A stretch of DNA of 64,000 bases. It comes from Macrostomum hystrix (taxonomy: Eukaryota > Platyhelminthes > Macrostomidae). Shown piece by piece: positions 32,898 to 42,441 of the stretch. Position 1 is the stretch's first letter; each line of letters starts with the position of its first letter. Both the position numbers and the translations under genes were made by a program. The notes under the pieces are model-generated. The model searched no databases. It saw only the letters and a list, made by a program, of their open reading frames with translations, and was not told where the DNA came from. The stretch lies in NCBI GenBank assembly GCA_950097015.1, contig CATNEN010000029.1, positions 2,176,001 to 2,240,000 of the forward strand, in the 5' to 3' direction.

Positions 32898-33352
32898 AAG
32901 GCTGTTACACACCTAGCTAGGCTGTTACACACTTAGATAAGCTGTTACACACTTAGATAGGCTGTTACACACTTAGATAGGCTGTTACACACTTAGATAG
33001 GCTGTTACACACTTAGATAATCTGTTACACACTTAGATAGGCTGTTACACACTTAGATAAGCTGTTACACACTTAGATAGGCTGTTACACACTTAGATAG
33101 GCTGTTACACACTTTGATAAGCTGTTACACACTTAGATAGGCTGTTACACACTTTGATAAGCTGTTACCCACTTAGATAGGCTGTTACACACATAGATAG
33201 GCTGTTACACACTTAGATAGGCTGTTACACACTTAGATAGGCTGTTACACACTTAGCTAGGCTGTTACCTACTTAGATAGGCTGTTACACACTTTGATAA
33301 GCTGTTACACACTTAGATAGGCTGTTACACACTTAGATAGGCTGTTACCCAT
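32898..33352. repeat. 20-bp minisatellite
   Basis: About 22 copies of GCTGTTACACACTTAGATAG with single-base variants (TTTGATAA, TTAGCTAG). Lies downstream of CBL on the minus strand. Confidence 0.94.
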
Positions 33353-33359
33353 TTAACAG

Positions 33360-33470
33360 CCCAGGGTAGGTTCTAGATCAGTGGTCTGGAGTTCGAATTC
33401 CGGAAGTCGCTAGTCCATGGACTGAGCAGCCGTACATCAGGGCTAGGTGTAATTTCTGTCTATTCATAGT
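33360..33470 (+). mobile_element. Fragment of a SINE family B/C copy
   Basis: Contains GTGGTCTGGAGTTCGAATTCC (box B-like) and AGTCCATGGACTGAGCAGCC with GTACATCAGG, the same order as in family B at 46,510 but with the middle deleted. Confidence 0.5.
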
Positions 33471-33924
33471 AGCCTAAACACCCAAAGAGCCTCAGCAATG
33501 GAGAGTAGCTACTTTGTGGTCTATAAAAATTGTCTTAAACAGAAAGCTTTGGGATGAAACACGTAAGCTATAAGATGCAGTGGAGAAAACGCGATAACAT
33601 TATCATTCGCCAAGGCAAATAGTGGCGCTTCATCATAAAAAACTATTATATGAACTTCAACTTTCTGAAACATGTTCAACTAGCATCAAAGAGAGAATAA
33701 ATAATATGTTTTATTTATATTGTATCTATGTCTATATATGCGCAGATGAATAAAAGTATCAGTCAACATAGACTGTACACACTGATGAGTGATGATTTGA
33801 ACAGACTATAAATAGAACAAGTACTACCTACCCTATGTTCTAAGTCATGAGTTCCAAAACGTAAGGCAAATACAGGAAACAAAAAATAGTTGATTCTGGA
33901 AATATTTCATTCTAACTAGTCATA

Positions 33925-34110
33925 ACTAGAAATCAACCCCACCTGAGGTCATGCTAACTAGTCATTAACCCCAACTGAGGTCATGCTAACTAGTCATCAA
34001 CCCCACCTGAGGTCATGCTAACTAGTCATCAACCCCACCTGAGGTCATGCTAACTAGTCATCAACCCCAACTGAGGTCATGCTAACTAGCCACCAACCCC
34101 AACTGAGGTC
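33925..34110. repeat. 32-bp minisatellite just 3' of CBL
   Basis: Six units of 32 bp containing CTAACTAGTCATCAACCCCA and CTGAGGTCATG. It ends about 130 bp beyond the CBL stop codon, so it probably lies in the CBL 3' UTR. Confidence 0.9.
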
Positions 34111-34238
34111 ATTCTAACAGGTCGCAGATCTGCTATCCTTTCATATTATTTTGTTACCTAATTTTGTTTGTAAATGAATCAATACTGATCCGTCTGCTCT
34201 TTGGGAACATAGCAAAAAATATTCTTAAACAGGCGTCA

Positions 34239-36847
34239 TTATGAGGATCGGCCATAGACGTTTACGTAGGGCTGGTGACGCAGTGTGAAGGCGGCTAGAA
34301 TATTGCGGGCGATCTGCAAGCTGCCAAGACTGGCTGCCAGAGCTTGGCGCGCCTCGGCATCCGAATGACCGTCGGCTAGGAGGGCGCGCACCGACAGCTC
34401 GTCGATGGGACTGGCCGAAGCAGCCATAGCGGCGGGGGCCGCAACACTGGCAGGAGCTGCGGTAGCAGGAGCAGCCTGGCGCGGCGGAGGGGGCGGCGAC
34501 GCGGGACGGGGCGAGGCGGCCCGAGAGCTGCCCGCTGAAGGCGAGGCCGATGACGAAGGATCAAAGTGGAGAGTCGCGTATGTGAAGCTGCCGTTTCCAG
34601 CAGCATCTCCAGTGGAACGTCTGTCGTCGTCGTTGTCACTGTCGTCGTCGGCGGAAGCGGCAGCTGAGGCGGCCGCAGCGTTGGCCACAGCGGCGGCGTT
34701 CGGGCAGCGGCGCGCCGATGCCGGTGAACTGCCTGTGCGAGGCGGCCGCGGCGGTGGCGAGGGCGCCTGAGCGGCAGACGGCGGCGGAGGCGGTGGCGAT
34801 ATTGTCGGAGGCGGAGGAGGCGCCGTGAGAGAGACCAGCGGCTCCGTAGCGGGCATGAAAGGCTCTAAAATGACAGCCTCTGTGCCTTTAATCTCGCGCC
34901 GACAGAACGGACAGATGAGATCCTCCTGACAGTGGGATGACAGTCTGGAGACGCACTGGGCGCACATGTAGTGGCCGCAGGGTTCGATTCGCACCTCCTT
35001 GTCTCGCTCCATGCATATCTTGCACAATTGAAACGACTGATAAGTGGCATTCTTAGTGCTGCAGTACATTTCGTATTGCTGCTGCGTGACCTGGATGACA
35101 ACAGGCGGCAGGTCGTGAACCAAACTAGATAGATCCGGATTGATGCTGTTACCGTCCGGATACAGATAGAACATATCCCTGGCGCCGTCAATGAGAGCCT
35201 GGGCCAATGATTTGTTCTGTATGATGGTCTGCAGAATCTGGCGGTCGTCAGTGACGTACCCGATGGCCCACTGGCCCAGCTTGGTGCAGCTCTGCCTATA
35301 GATATAGGCGCCAGGCTTTTCAATCTGCTTCAATAGTCTGGTCCGCACTTCGTCGTAGGTTAGAAAGGCCATATAGCCAGGATGGGTTACTGCTAGTCGC
35401 TTCCAGTTCTGCAGGATGTTGCGCCACGGCTGGAACAAGCGAACAAATACGTCGAATTCGAATACGGACACGTGATCGTTGCAGGTGAGGTCGATTGTGG
35501 TCCTCAGAGCCATTAGTTCCATGTTGTCCCTGATGGGATGCACATCAGTGAATGCCATGCTGAACTCCGGCCAGGAGACAATGCCCCGGCCGGGGAAATA
35601 GTGGCGCCAGAACTCATCTGCATCCACCTATGTATGGAGATGTTTTTATAAGATCTTAGTCAGTGAATTGGATCTGTCGAGTACAAATAATATTAATGAC
35701 AATTGCAGGAGGGCCCACTATTTGGTGACACAAGACACGCAGCCAGCGAGGAGGCAATTCTGCCCATTTCGCTGACTCCTGAGCACAAACCCACACAGGT
35801 GAGTACATCTGCCCTGACTTTCTCATCGTCAGGCAGTGTACACTCTCACTGTGCCTTGGAGGTTGGCCATCAAGGGCTTCAAGCGCACTCAAGGGCCCTC
35901 AATGTCCCTGAACTCGATTCCGCGGCGAGGCCACATTCATTTGAGGCGCAGCCGCGGAGAGAAGGCTTGGAGGCTTGTCGTGCAATTTACGCCCTTGAGG
36001 GCCAACCTGCAAGGCACTGAGAAAGTGTACACTGCCTGACGACGAGAAAGCCTTGGCAGATGTACACACCTGTGTGAGCTTGTGCCTGCGTATAGTATCT
36101 GGGTGCGTGTGTGCTCAGGAGTCAGCGAAATGGGCAGAATTGCCTCCAAATAATGTGACAGTGCTCACAGCCGTCCTGCAAATAAACCATTTATAATTCT
36201 GTCACACTATAATGCAAACCGCCAGGACGCACCTTTGTGACGCGAAAGTCGGACAAATCGTACACTTTGTTAGGAAACAGAGCCTGTAAATCTTTCAGCA
36301 TGTGAGAAAATGTCAGAGACAACTTAGTCAGCTGCTGTCGGCACTCGGAGGTCTCATCGAACATGCGTTCCTTGGCCTCTCTGAATAGCCGAACAGTCTG
36401 CTTGCATCGCGCGGTCAGGGTGGCAATGAACAATGGGAAATAATCGTTCTCTGATAAGGCGTGATAATCCTCCGAGTATTTGGACACAATGCTGTTGATA
36501 TACTCTGCCGTATCCGGTATCGTGTCTGGCAGGTAGGGCGGAGAATTTTTCAAATTCAACTGCGGCTGCCTGCACAGCTTCATCACCTTGGCCATATAGG
36601 TGGTACACTTTTCAATGGACTTTTTATCAACAATCAGGCAGCGATTGGCTGCGGCGCCGATTGGCGCGGCTGGCAAGGGGCCTGCGGAGGCAGCGGCGCC
36701 AAATGAGGAGTCGCTGGTGGATGCTGCACCGCCGCTTCTAGGATGGAAGGCTCCATGCAGGCGGGCCAGAAAGCGCCGGCCGCTGCTGTCGGAGGCGGCG
36801 CCGCCGCCTGTAGCTTTCACTGCCATAGCGCGGGCGGCTCTTTTCAT
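34239..36847 (-). CDS. CBL: CBL-family RING E3 ubiquitin ligase
   Basis: Two exons on the minus strand, 36847-36233 and 35627-34239, join in phase 0 (2,004 nt, 667 aa). CBL proteins bind phosphotyrosine on activated receptor tyrosine kinases and ubiquitinate them for down-regulation. The TKB module begins near residue 73 (VDKKSIEKC): a four-helix bundle with [15 protein letters not shown] and [12 protein letters not shown], then an EF-hand region ending [18 protein letters not shown], then a divergent SH2 with its binding Arg at about 316 ([20 protein letters not shown]). The linker keeps the regulatory tyrosine pair (QYEMY, about 390/393). The C3HC4 RING spans about 407-447 ([31 protein letters not shown]). 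Pro-rich stretches could bind SH3 domains, and a UBA-like segment ends the protein ([20 protein letters not shown]). The N-terminal 70 residues are low-complexity. The 605-bp intron contains an inverted SINE pair. The start is the first ATG of the exon; a 5' UTR exon may lie upstream. Confidence 0.94.
35706..35868 (-). mobile_element. SINE family A fragment (minus) in CBL intron
   Basis: Reverse complement of the 3' half of family A: GGTGACACAAGACACGCAGC, TTTCGCTGACTCCTGAGCAC, CAGGCAGTGTACACTCTCAC on plus. The tRNA-like head is absent. Faces the plus-strand copy at 35,905. Confidence 0.82.
35905..36180 (+). mobile_element. SINE family A copy (plus) in CBL intron
   Basis: Starts at the box B region (TGAACTCGATTCCGCGGCGA), continues through the full body (AGAAGGCTTGGAGGCTTGTC, GTACACTGCCTGACGA, GTGTGCTCAGGAGTCAGCG) and ends in CAGCCGTCCTGCAAATAA. 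It is antisense to the plus strand of CBL transcription and ends about 50 bp from the exon-1 donor. Confidence 0.85.
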
Positions 36848-37540
36848 GTGCTAAACAGAATAATTTCACTAGGCTAGTTTCTCCTTTCTCAAACAATTCC
36901 AGCAAGATTGTTACTACAATAGACAGTTGTCAGCGCCCTAGCCTGCTTTGAAAAGCCAGCTAAGCTTACAATTATTTCCTTTCTCTAAGCCAGCTGGGAT
37001 TTCAAGCCAATGAGACACCAACAGGTCCTGCTGACAACTAGCTCGAGCTGAGCTATTTATCTGGCTGCAAATTAAGAACGAAGACAGTAAAAATGATTAA
37101 TGTTTCACTTTTAGCACCAAATCTTCTAACCAGGTACAAGCAAGGATGCTAGCCTAATAATTATAGTTTTTGTAGAATCATGTATTAGTTACATTTATAT
37201 AGATAGTTTCAGCCATAAATGTTAGAACAAAAGTTGGGTGTCATTGCTTTTTTGTTGAATTAAATAAGACTTTTAGTATTTAAAGCATTAGCATTTACAA
37301 GATCAGGTGGCAGTTTCAAGAAATTGTAAGTGGTCCTATCTAATTTAAACTATATTTCTTATATACGAGCTACATTGTCTTATTCATTAAATTGTCTTAT
37401 TATAATGTTTTGAGAATTTCAGTTTATTGTAGAAAATGCTACAGCCAATTCTGGATTAGATCAGCTTAATATTGCCTTTAAAGTTGATTGTATCACTTGT
37501 TTTTTTATTGATTAAATCTGCCTGAATGGGCCTAGATATG
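36848..37540. other. CBL upstream spacer
   Basis: AT-rich sequence upstream of CBL with no recognisable gene. The CBL promoter should lie in or beyond this interval, but I see no convincing TATA or initiator arrangement. Confidence 0.45.
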
Positions 37541-38245
37541 CAGCCAACAGCATAGCCATAGAGTTATTATGTAGTGCATCTAAAGGCTATATACCCTCTT
37601 CAGTCTATGGACTAGGGGGATGCCATATCGGATCCTAGACACTTTGTCATCTTACAACTTTGTCATCCACTTGGAAGGTAGGACACTTCGTCATCCAGCC
37701 AATTGGCATGCTTAAAAGTTTGGTCAGTTCATCATCTACTAATAACAAGCAATCAAGTTTGTCATCAATAAAGTGAGGGTGGGGTGGTGGGGCAGAGGTG
37801 TGAACACACTTCACACTCTAAATTGTCAAAAAGAGCTGTCAAAACTGATTTCATTATAAGAGTTGAAAGATAGGTGCCAACACGATGTGAGGAGGTGGGG
37901 AGGGGTGGTTCTGTTCTAACTTTGAAAACTTTTGTTTTATAGATGACGAAGTGTCCACAAGTCTAAGTCTCTTCGTAATCCACCCTCTGAGATATTGGAC
38001 AGATCGTCATCTGGAAGACGAAGTTGTAAGATGACGAAGTGTCCAGGTACCACCATATCTACCCACAATTACCTTAGCCAATACTGGAACCCATTTAGTT
38101 GCTAGGTTAACTGAAGCAATTCAGAGTTAAGTGTCTAGCTATAGGACAAATTGTTCAGATTAAGTTAGAAATTGAACCTCCAATATTTTAGTTTCAGTTA
38201 TGAGTCTAATGTTTCAACCACAAGGCTACAACCTCCTTTAGGATA
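37541..38245 (-). mobile_element. Old, diverged SINE family B copy split by a MITE
   Basis: Left part 37541-37629 resembles the family B tail (GCAGCCAACAGCATAGCC, TTCAGTCTATGGACTAGGGG). Right part 38053-38245 resumes the middle and head (AATTACCTTAGCCAATACTG, ACCCATTTAG, AACTGAAGCAATTCAGAGTT, AAGTGTCTAGCTATAGGACA, CACAAGGCTACAACC). The whole is in the reverse orientation, and the break lies where the MITE sits. Divergence is clearly greater than in the copies at 46,510 and 47,041. Confidence 0.6.
37630..38051. mobile_element. MITE with ~41-bp terminal inverted repeats
   Basis: The left terminus (GGATCCTAGACACTTTGTCA...) and the reverse complement of the right terminus (GGTACCTGGACACTTCGTCA...) match at about 34 of 41 positions, including GTCATCTTACAACTT. 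Subterminal copies of GACACTTCGTCATCC occur internally in both orientations (about 37681 and 37942). The flanks GCCATATC (37622-37629) and ACCATATC (38052-38059) look like an 8-bp target-site duplication. About 422 bp, no ORF, non-autonomous. An 8-bp duplication with GG termini is compatible with Merlin- or hAT-like superfamilies, but the assignment is tentative. Confidence 0.8.
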
Positions 38246-38503
38246 AATACCACCTTGGATCAGCTTAGGCCTAACAGTACAATTTAAGCTTTGCTTTTGT
38301 ATTACCACCTTTAATCAGCTTAACATCTTATCCACAGCTTAGTGTAAGAACAACTGCAATATTTCTTGTATTTTAAACTGTTTTAATGGCTTGCATAACA
38401 GTGCAGATTTTTGTGTAGTTTTTCTATACTGTCCTAAGTTGCAAACATAAGAAAAATGTTGAATAGCTTTGTTCTGTAGTTAAATTGTGAAATAATGCCA
38501 CTA

Positions 38504-38602
38504 ACTTATCAATATTAGCTACATATGGTAGGCCCTATGATACATGTAACATTATAATGCCACTAAGTCATACATCATTACTAAAGGTCGTTTTCAGGAC
38601 CC
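38504..38602. repeat. 99-bp direct repeat, copy 1
   Basis: Begins ACTTATCAATATTAGCTACA and ends GGTCGTTTTCAGGACCC. Identical, as far as I can read, to 38971-39069. Not part of a tandem array. Confidence 0.9.
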
Positions 38603-38970
38603 ATTTTTGTGATGCTAAAACGAGGCAATTAACTAAGTGACTAGGCCTAGTGCATAGCCCTTAGTAAATTCATAAATTTAGCAAAAATTAGCTATGCTTA
38701 ATGTACTTATGTACTTATTACTTATGTAAACTTTGCCATGTCTAAACTATTTAATTAATAATTTAGACAATTATAGTTTAATTAATTATATTACACTATA
38801 AAGTATAATTTCTGCTTGAACTTTTTAAATTGAGGCTTTATATAAAAAGAAAAATATTTTTTGGCTTACTATTTTACCTGAACTTGTTCTACCCTTGTAG
38901 AAATAGGCCCTGTATTGAATAGAAATTAGGAAGTACAGGCCTACACTGATTATCTGCTACATAGATGCAT

Positions 38971-39069
38971 ACTTATCAATATTAGCTACATATGGTAGGC
39001 CCTATGATACATGTAACATTATAATGCCACTAAGTCATACATCATTACTAAAGGTCGTTTTCAGGACCC
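38971..39069. repeat. 99-bp direct repeat, copy 2
   Basis: Second copy of the 99-bp sequence, 467 bp downstream in the same orientation. It contains a small internal palindromic ACATATG motif; there are no TG...CA termini of the kind expected for LTRs. Confidence 0.9.
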
Positions 39070-40650
39070 TTTTTGGCAAACTGGGTATATAAGTAAGTTA
39101 GGACCTATGCCTAGAAAACAGTTTAGAAGTCACAAAAGTTATAGCTAGTCACAAGCCTAGGCCTTTGATCTAGTATATTTAATATATTATGTGATCGTAT
39201 GATTAACGCCAAAAGCGATAATTATTTTAAATTACAATGCCAGTGTGAGCTTGTATTAAAGTATACCTTTTAAACGAATAGCTTATATTTTTAGTCCTTC
39301 TACTGTCGATCATTAATGCAATGTAAATTGGTTGGCACATCCTTCAGAAACAGAATTTCTAAATGTAATCTTATTCTTAGCGAACAATACGTAATGCTCC
39401 TTCCTAATATAGAAGAAAAATTACCTATTTTGACAGTTCGCAGAAAAGAATTTAATTTTTAATAGGAATTACTTAATATATGTTTAATTTGTAAACATTA
39501 ATGAAAATTTCTAGCTGAGTATTGTTTCGTTTGCTACTATGGGCGCAAGCACATAAACTAAAAACCTATATTGTGTTATAATGAATGAAATATTATAAGT
39601 TTAAGTTGTAGACGAAATCAGAGCTTAAAATATACCCGAAGTCGGAGTGCAGCGACTTCATTACGATTTAGGATTTGATCGTATTTTTCGGAAACCATTC
39701 AAGCGATTGCATGCAGTGAAAATTGGCTTTTGAAAATTAATATCTATGATGCAGCATTTAGAATAACTTCCATTTACTGCAAGAGGCACTGCACAATCCA
39801 AAAGTATGCAGTATGATCACAATTCTGACACTAACCAAATCCTTTGTTACCTCTCCTTTTCGACCTTAATTTCTTGATATTTTTCTATCGTATGCCTTTC
39901 TGAGGATGTATAAACTCCTTCCTACTTTCGAGAGCTCTCCATTAGCCTATCATTTTTATTTGGACCAGCTAGACACTATGCATTTGTCCTACCATCACCA
40001 TCGCACAGCAGCCCGGCACAGCTACTAAGCTGCAGTGTGCAATACTTCTTGGCATTCACGCCTTGATTCTTGCTGTAGGTACGAGTTAGGTACTGGTTGT
40101 TGCCTTCTGCACTGAACCTTGTGCGCTTTTTTAGTTTCACTGAATGTACATGCTTCTGCATGCTGCAGACTTCCGAGGAAGGAGTTGGGGATTGAACAGA
40201 ATTAGGAAGTGAATACCACTGCAGGGTATGCAGGGAACCTGACAGACATTTTCAATGCGGTGCTCGCTGTTTGGAGAGGCCGCTAGAAAGGAAACGGGTG
40301 CAGAAAATCTGACGGAAAATCAGGGGATCCCCGCAGAAGAGAGGGCTCCCTTCTATACCGACATTTTCGCCCATCTGTTCCTTCACGGAGCCTCTACAAT
40401 TCACCTCTCGCACACACGTTCCGCATATCAACGTGCAAGTACTTGCATCGGCGAACATTCTCCTAGCGAAAGACCAGCCATCTTCAACATTCGCAAAACT
40501 AGCTTGCGGTTGGACCCACCCCAAACATAAACGTACTAAATGAAGCGCCCAAGGCACACGGTAGAAACGAATGGACAAAAGAAGCGATTTGTGTGAAATA
40601 ATTTAGTCTATACAAGCTATTCGAGGGAGGCCTAGAACGGAAAGTTGGTT
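39070..40650. other. Unannotated spacer upstream of the BTB gene
   Basis: AT-rich up to about 39,900, then more mixed. Short open frames at 39976-40161 (-) and 40255-40530 (+) carry no recognisable motif. The BTB gene's 5' UTR and promoter should lie in the right part. Confidence 0.45.
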
Positions 40651-41559
40651 ATGTCCTCGTCTCCATCACCAAGCAGTCCCACTGTAGGCAGACAGCAGCA
40701 GCAAACACAGCAAGCATCATCGGCAACTACCGTACGGCCGAGAAAGCGCATTGGCATTGGTGGCAGCAGCACAGGCAACGTCATCAATCTATCCAGCCCG
40801 ATGTCCTCCGGAGGAAGCGGTCTAGACTTCCGTCATGAGAGTCTACTGTTTAGCGACGTCACCTTGCTGGCTGGACCCGAGCGGCAGCGACTTCGGGCTC
40901 ACAGGATCCTCCTGTCGCTGTGGTCGCCGGTGTTTCGCGCCATGCTAACTAACCAGTGTCAGGAGCAGCAGTCCCAGACAATCAACCTGCCAGAGGACGC
41001 CCCGGAGACTGTTGAGCTCATGCTGCGTGCGATTTATACACCGGGTGGCTGCGAAATCGACTACGCTGGTGCGCTGAGCCTCCTGCCGCTGGTACACCGA
41101 CTGCAGATTGAGCCTTTGGTGCGCGACTGCGAGGAGCGACTTTTGCGCAGCTTGAAGGACGAGACAGTGTTCGCCGCGTTGGAACTGGCTGACAGGTTCG
41201 ATCTAGGCGCGTTGAAGCGATACGCAACCGATTTTTGTTGCGCCCTGCCAGTTGAACTGCTGGAAGCCAGAGCCGAGGAGCTCTGTCTGTCATCCGAAAC
41301 TCTGGCACTGATTCTAAAGAAGAAGATTCGCCACCTTCAAGGCATGGTTGAGGAGATTTACCTGTCAACTAAGCGCTCTGTTACTAGGGTGGAGGGCAAG
41401 ATTCAAAAGGTTCCGTTGAACCATTGCGCTGAGCACGAAACACCCAGACTGGCCTCGGCTGACGACATCTGCGGACATTGCGCGGCTTGCACCATCGGTT
41501 ACCTGCAGGAGTTGTGCTCTAAGGCTCTGAACAAAGACTTAGCCCACTCTTCGGCTTAA
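40651..41559 (+). CDS. Single-exon BTB/POZ domain protein
   Basis: An uninterrupted 303-codon frame gives 302 aa; the start is the ATG at 40651 (MSSSPSPSSP). An N-terminal low-complexity region with a short Gln run is followed by a BTB/POZ domain at about 62-165: FSDVTLLAGPERQRLRAHRI, then LSLWSPVFRAML, INLPEDAPETVELMLRAIYT and LLPLVHRLQIEPLVRDCEE. A BACK-like helical stretch follows (DETVFAALELADRFDLGALK). BTB domains dimerise and often recruit Cullin-3 as substrate adaptors. There is no Kelch, MATH or zinc-finger domain; the C-terminus has Cys/His clusters (HCAEHE, then CGHCAAC) that might bind a metal. Lack of introns contrasts with its neighbours and may mean a retrocopy. The exact subfamily is not recognised. 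Confidence 0.85.
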   Translation: MSSSPSPSSPTVGRQQQQTQQASSATTVRPRKRIGIGGSSTGNVINLSSPMSSGGSGLDFRHESLLFSDVTLLAGPERQRLRAHRILLSLWSPVFRAMLTNQCQEQQSQTINLPEDAPETVELMLRAIYTPGGCEIDYAGALSLLPLVHRLQIEPLVRDCEERLLRSLKDETVFAALELADRFDLGALKRYATDFCCALPVELLEARAEELCLSSETLALILKKKIRHLQGMVEEIYLSTKRSVTRVEGKIQKVPLNHCAEHETPRLASADDICGHCAACTIGYLQELCSKALNKDLAHSSA

Positions 41560-42441
41560 GTTGAAGGAAGGAATTTAGAAAAAGCGATCACGTTATGCAC
41601 CAAAATATCGATTCACCTTATGACTTGTCGGAAAGCATTAGTGAAGTTAGGAAAGTCTTCTACTTATCCTTTTTAGCTGTGCTCATTACGGGTACTCTTT
41701 GTTGCAACCCTATAACGCCAACAGGCAACCACAGACCTAAATATTCTTTAGTAAATTGATGCACAAATGTTACGAAATCGGTTAATACCAATCATCACAT
41801 TGATAAAGGTCGATATATAGCATTCAATTTTGCCTGTCGGAATCTGTGTACTCGTAATGTCAGTATGTGTTTATTTTCCCGTTTTGTACTTTTCCAGAAA
41901 ATTTCATTGATTTTGTCCAATGAGTATTGGAAATTGATTTACGATTTAGGAGTAAAGATGAAATTTCAAGAAATCAAGCTGTTTCCTTGCATAGTTACGA
42001 ACGTAGCTTTGCTGTCTCGGCTTCCCAACCATTTAACACGTTTGGCCAAATATATTGGCCTCGCGTTACTTCGATTCTTTCATTTTGTTTTCTCTCCTGC
42101 AATCCACTTGTAAGTATACAATCATTATAGTTATCGAAGAGTTAAGTAGATGTGCATTGAATGTGTTTAGTTCTATCCATTTTTCTTTTCCGTAAGTCTT
42201 ATTATCATTGGTTAATAATGGTTGAAAATTAAAAATAAACAACTTCATCTCGAAGCCTGGATAAATTGCATCGCCTAATATCAATGTGCAAATAAAAAAT
42301 AGTTTTCTGGTCTCTGTTGTTGTATTTATAAAAGCTGCCGGCCGTCTTTTTTACTCGAAAAGCGGTTGCACTTTAAGCAGCAATATATAAAAAACAGGGC
42401 AAATGGTCGGCATTTGAGCAGAAACTAATAATGCATATCCT
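41560..42441. other. Convergent 3' region between the BTB and GPCR genes
   Basis: AT-rich spacer with candidate AATAAA hexamers at 42234-42239 and 42291-42296 for the BTB transcript. No other gene recognised. Confidence 0.45.

Noticed and set aside
38504-39069. Short LTR retroelement (99-bp repeats as LTRs)
   Set aside because: No TG...CA ends, no primer-binding site or polypurine tract visible, and no flanking target duplication; kept only as an unexplained duplication.
39976-40161. Small minus-strand ORF (61 codons) upstream of the BTB gene
   Set aside because: No recognisable motif, no splice partners and a composition close to background; not supportable as a gene.
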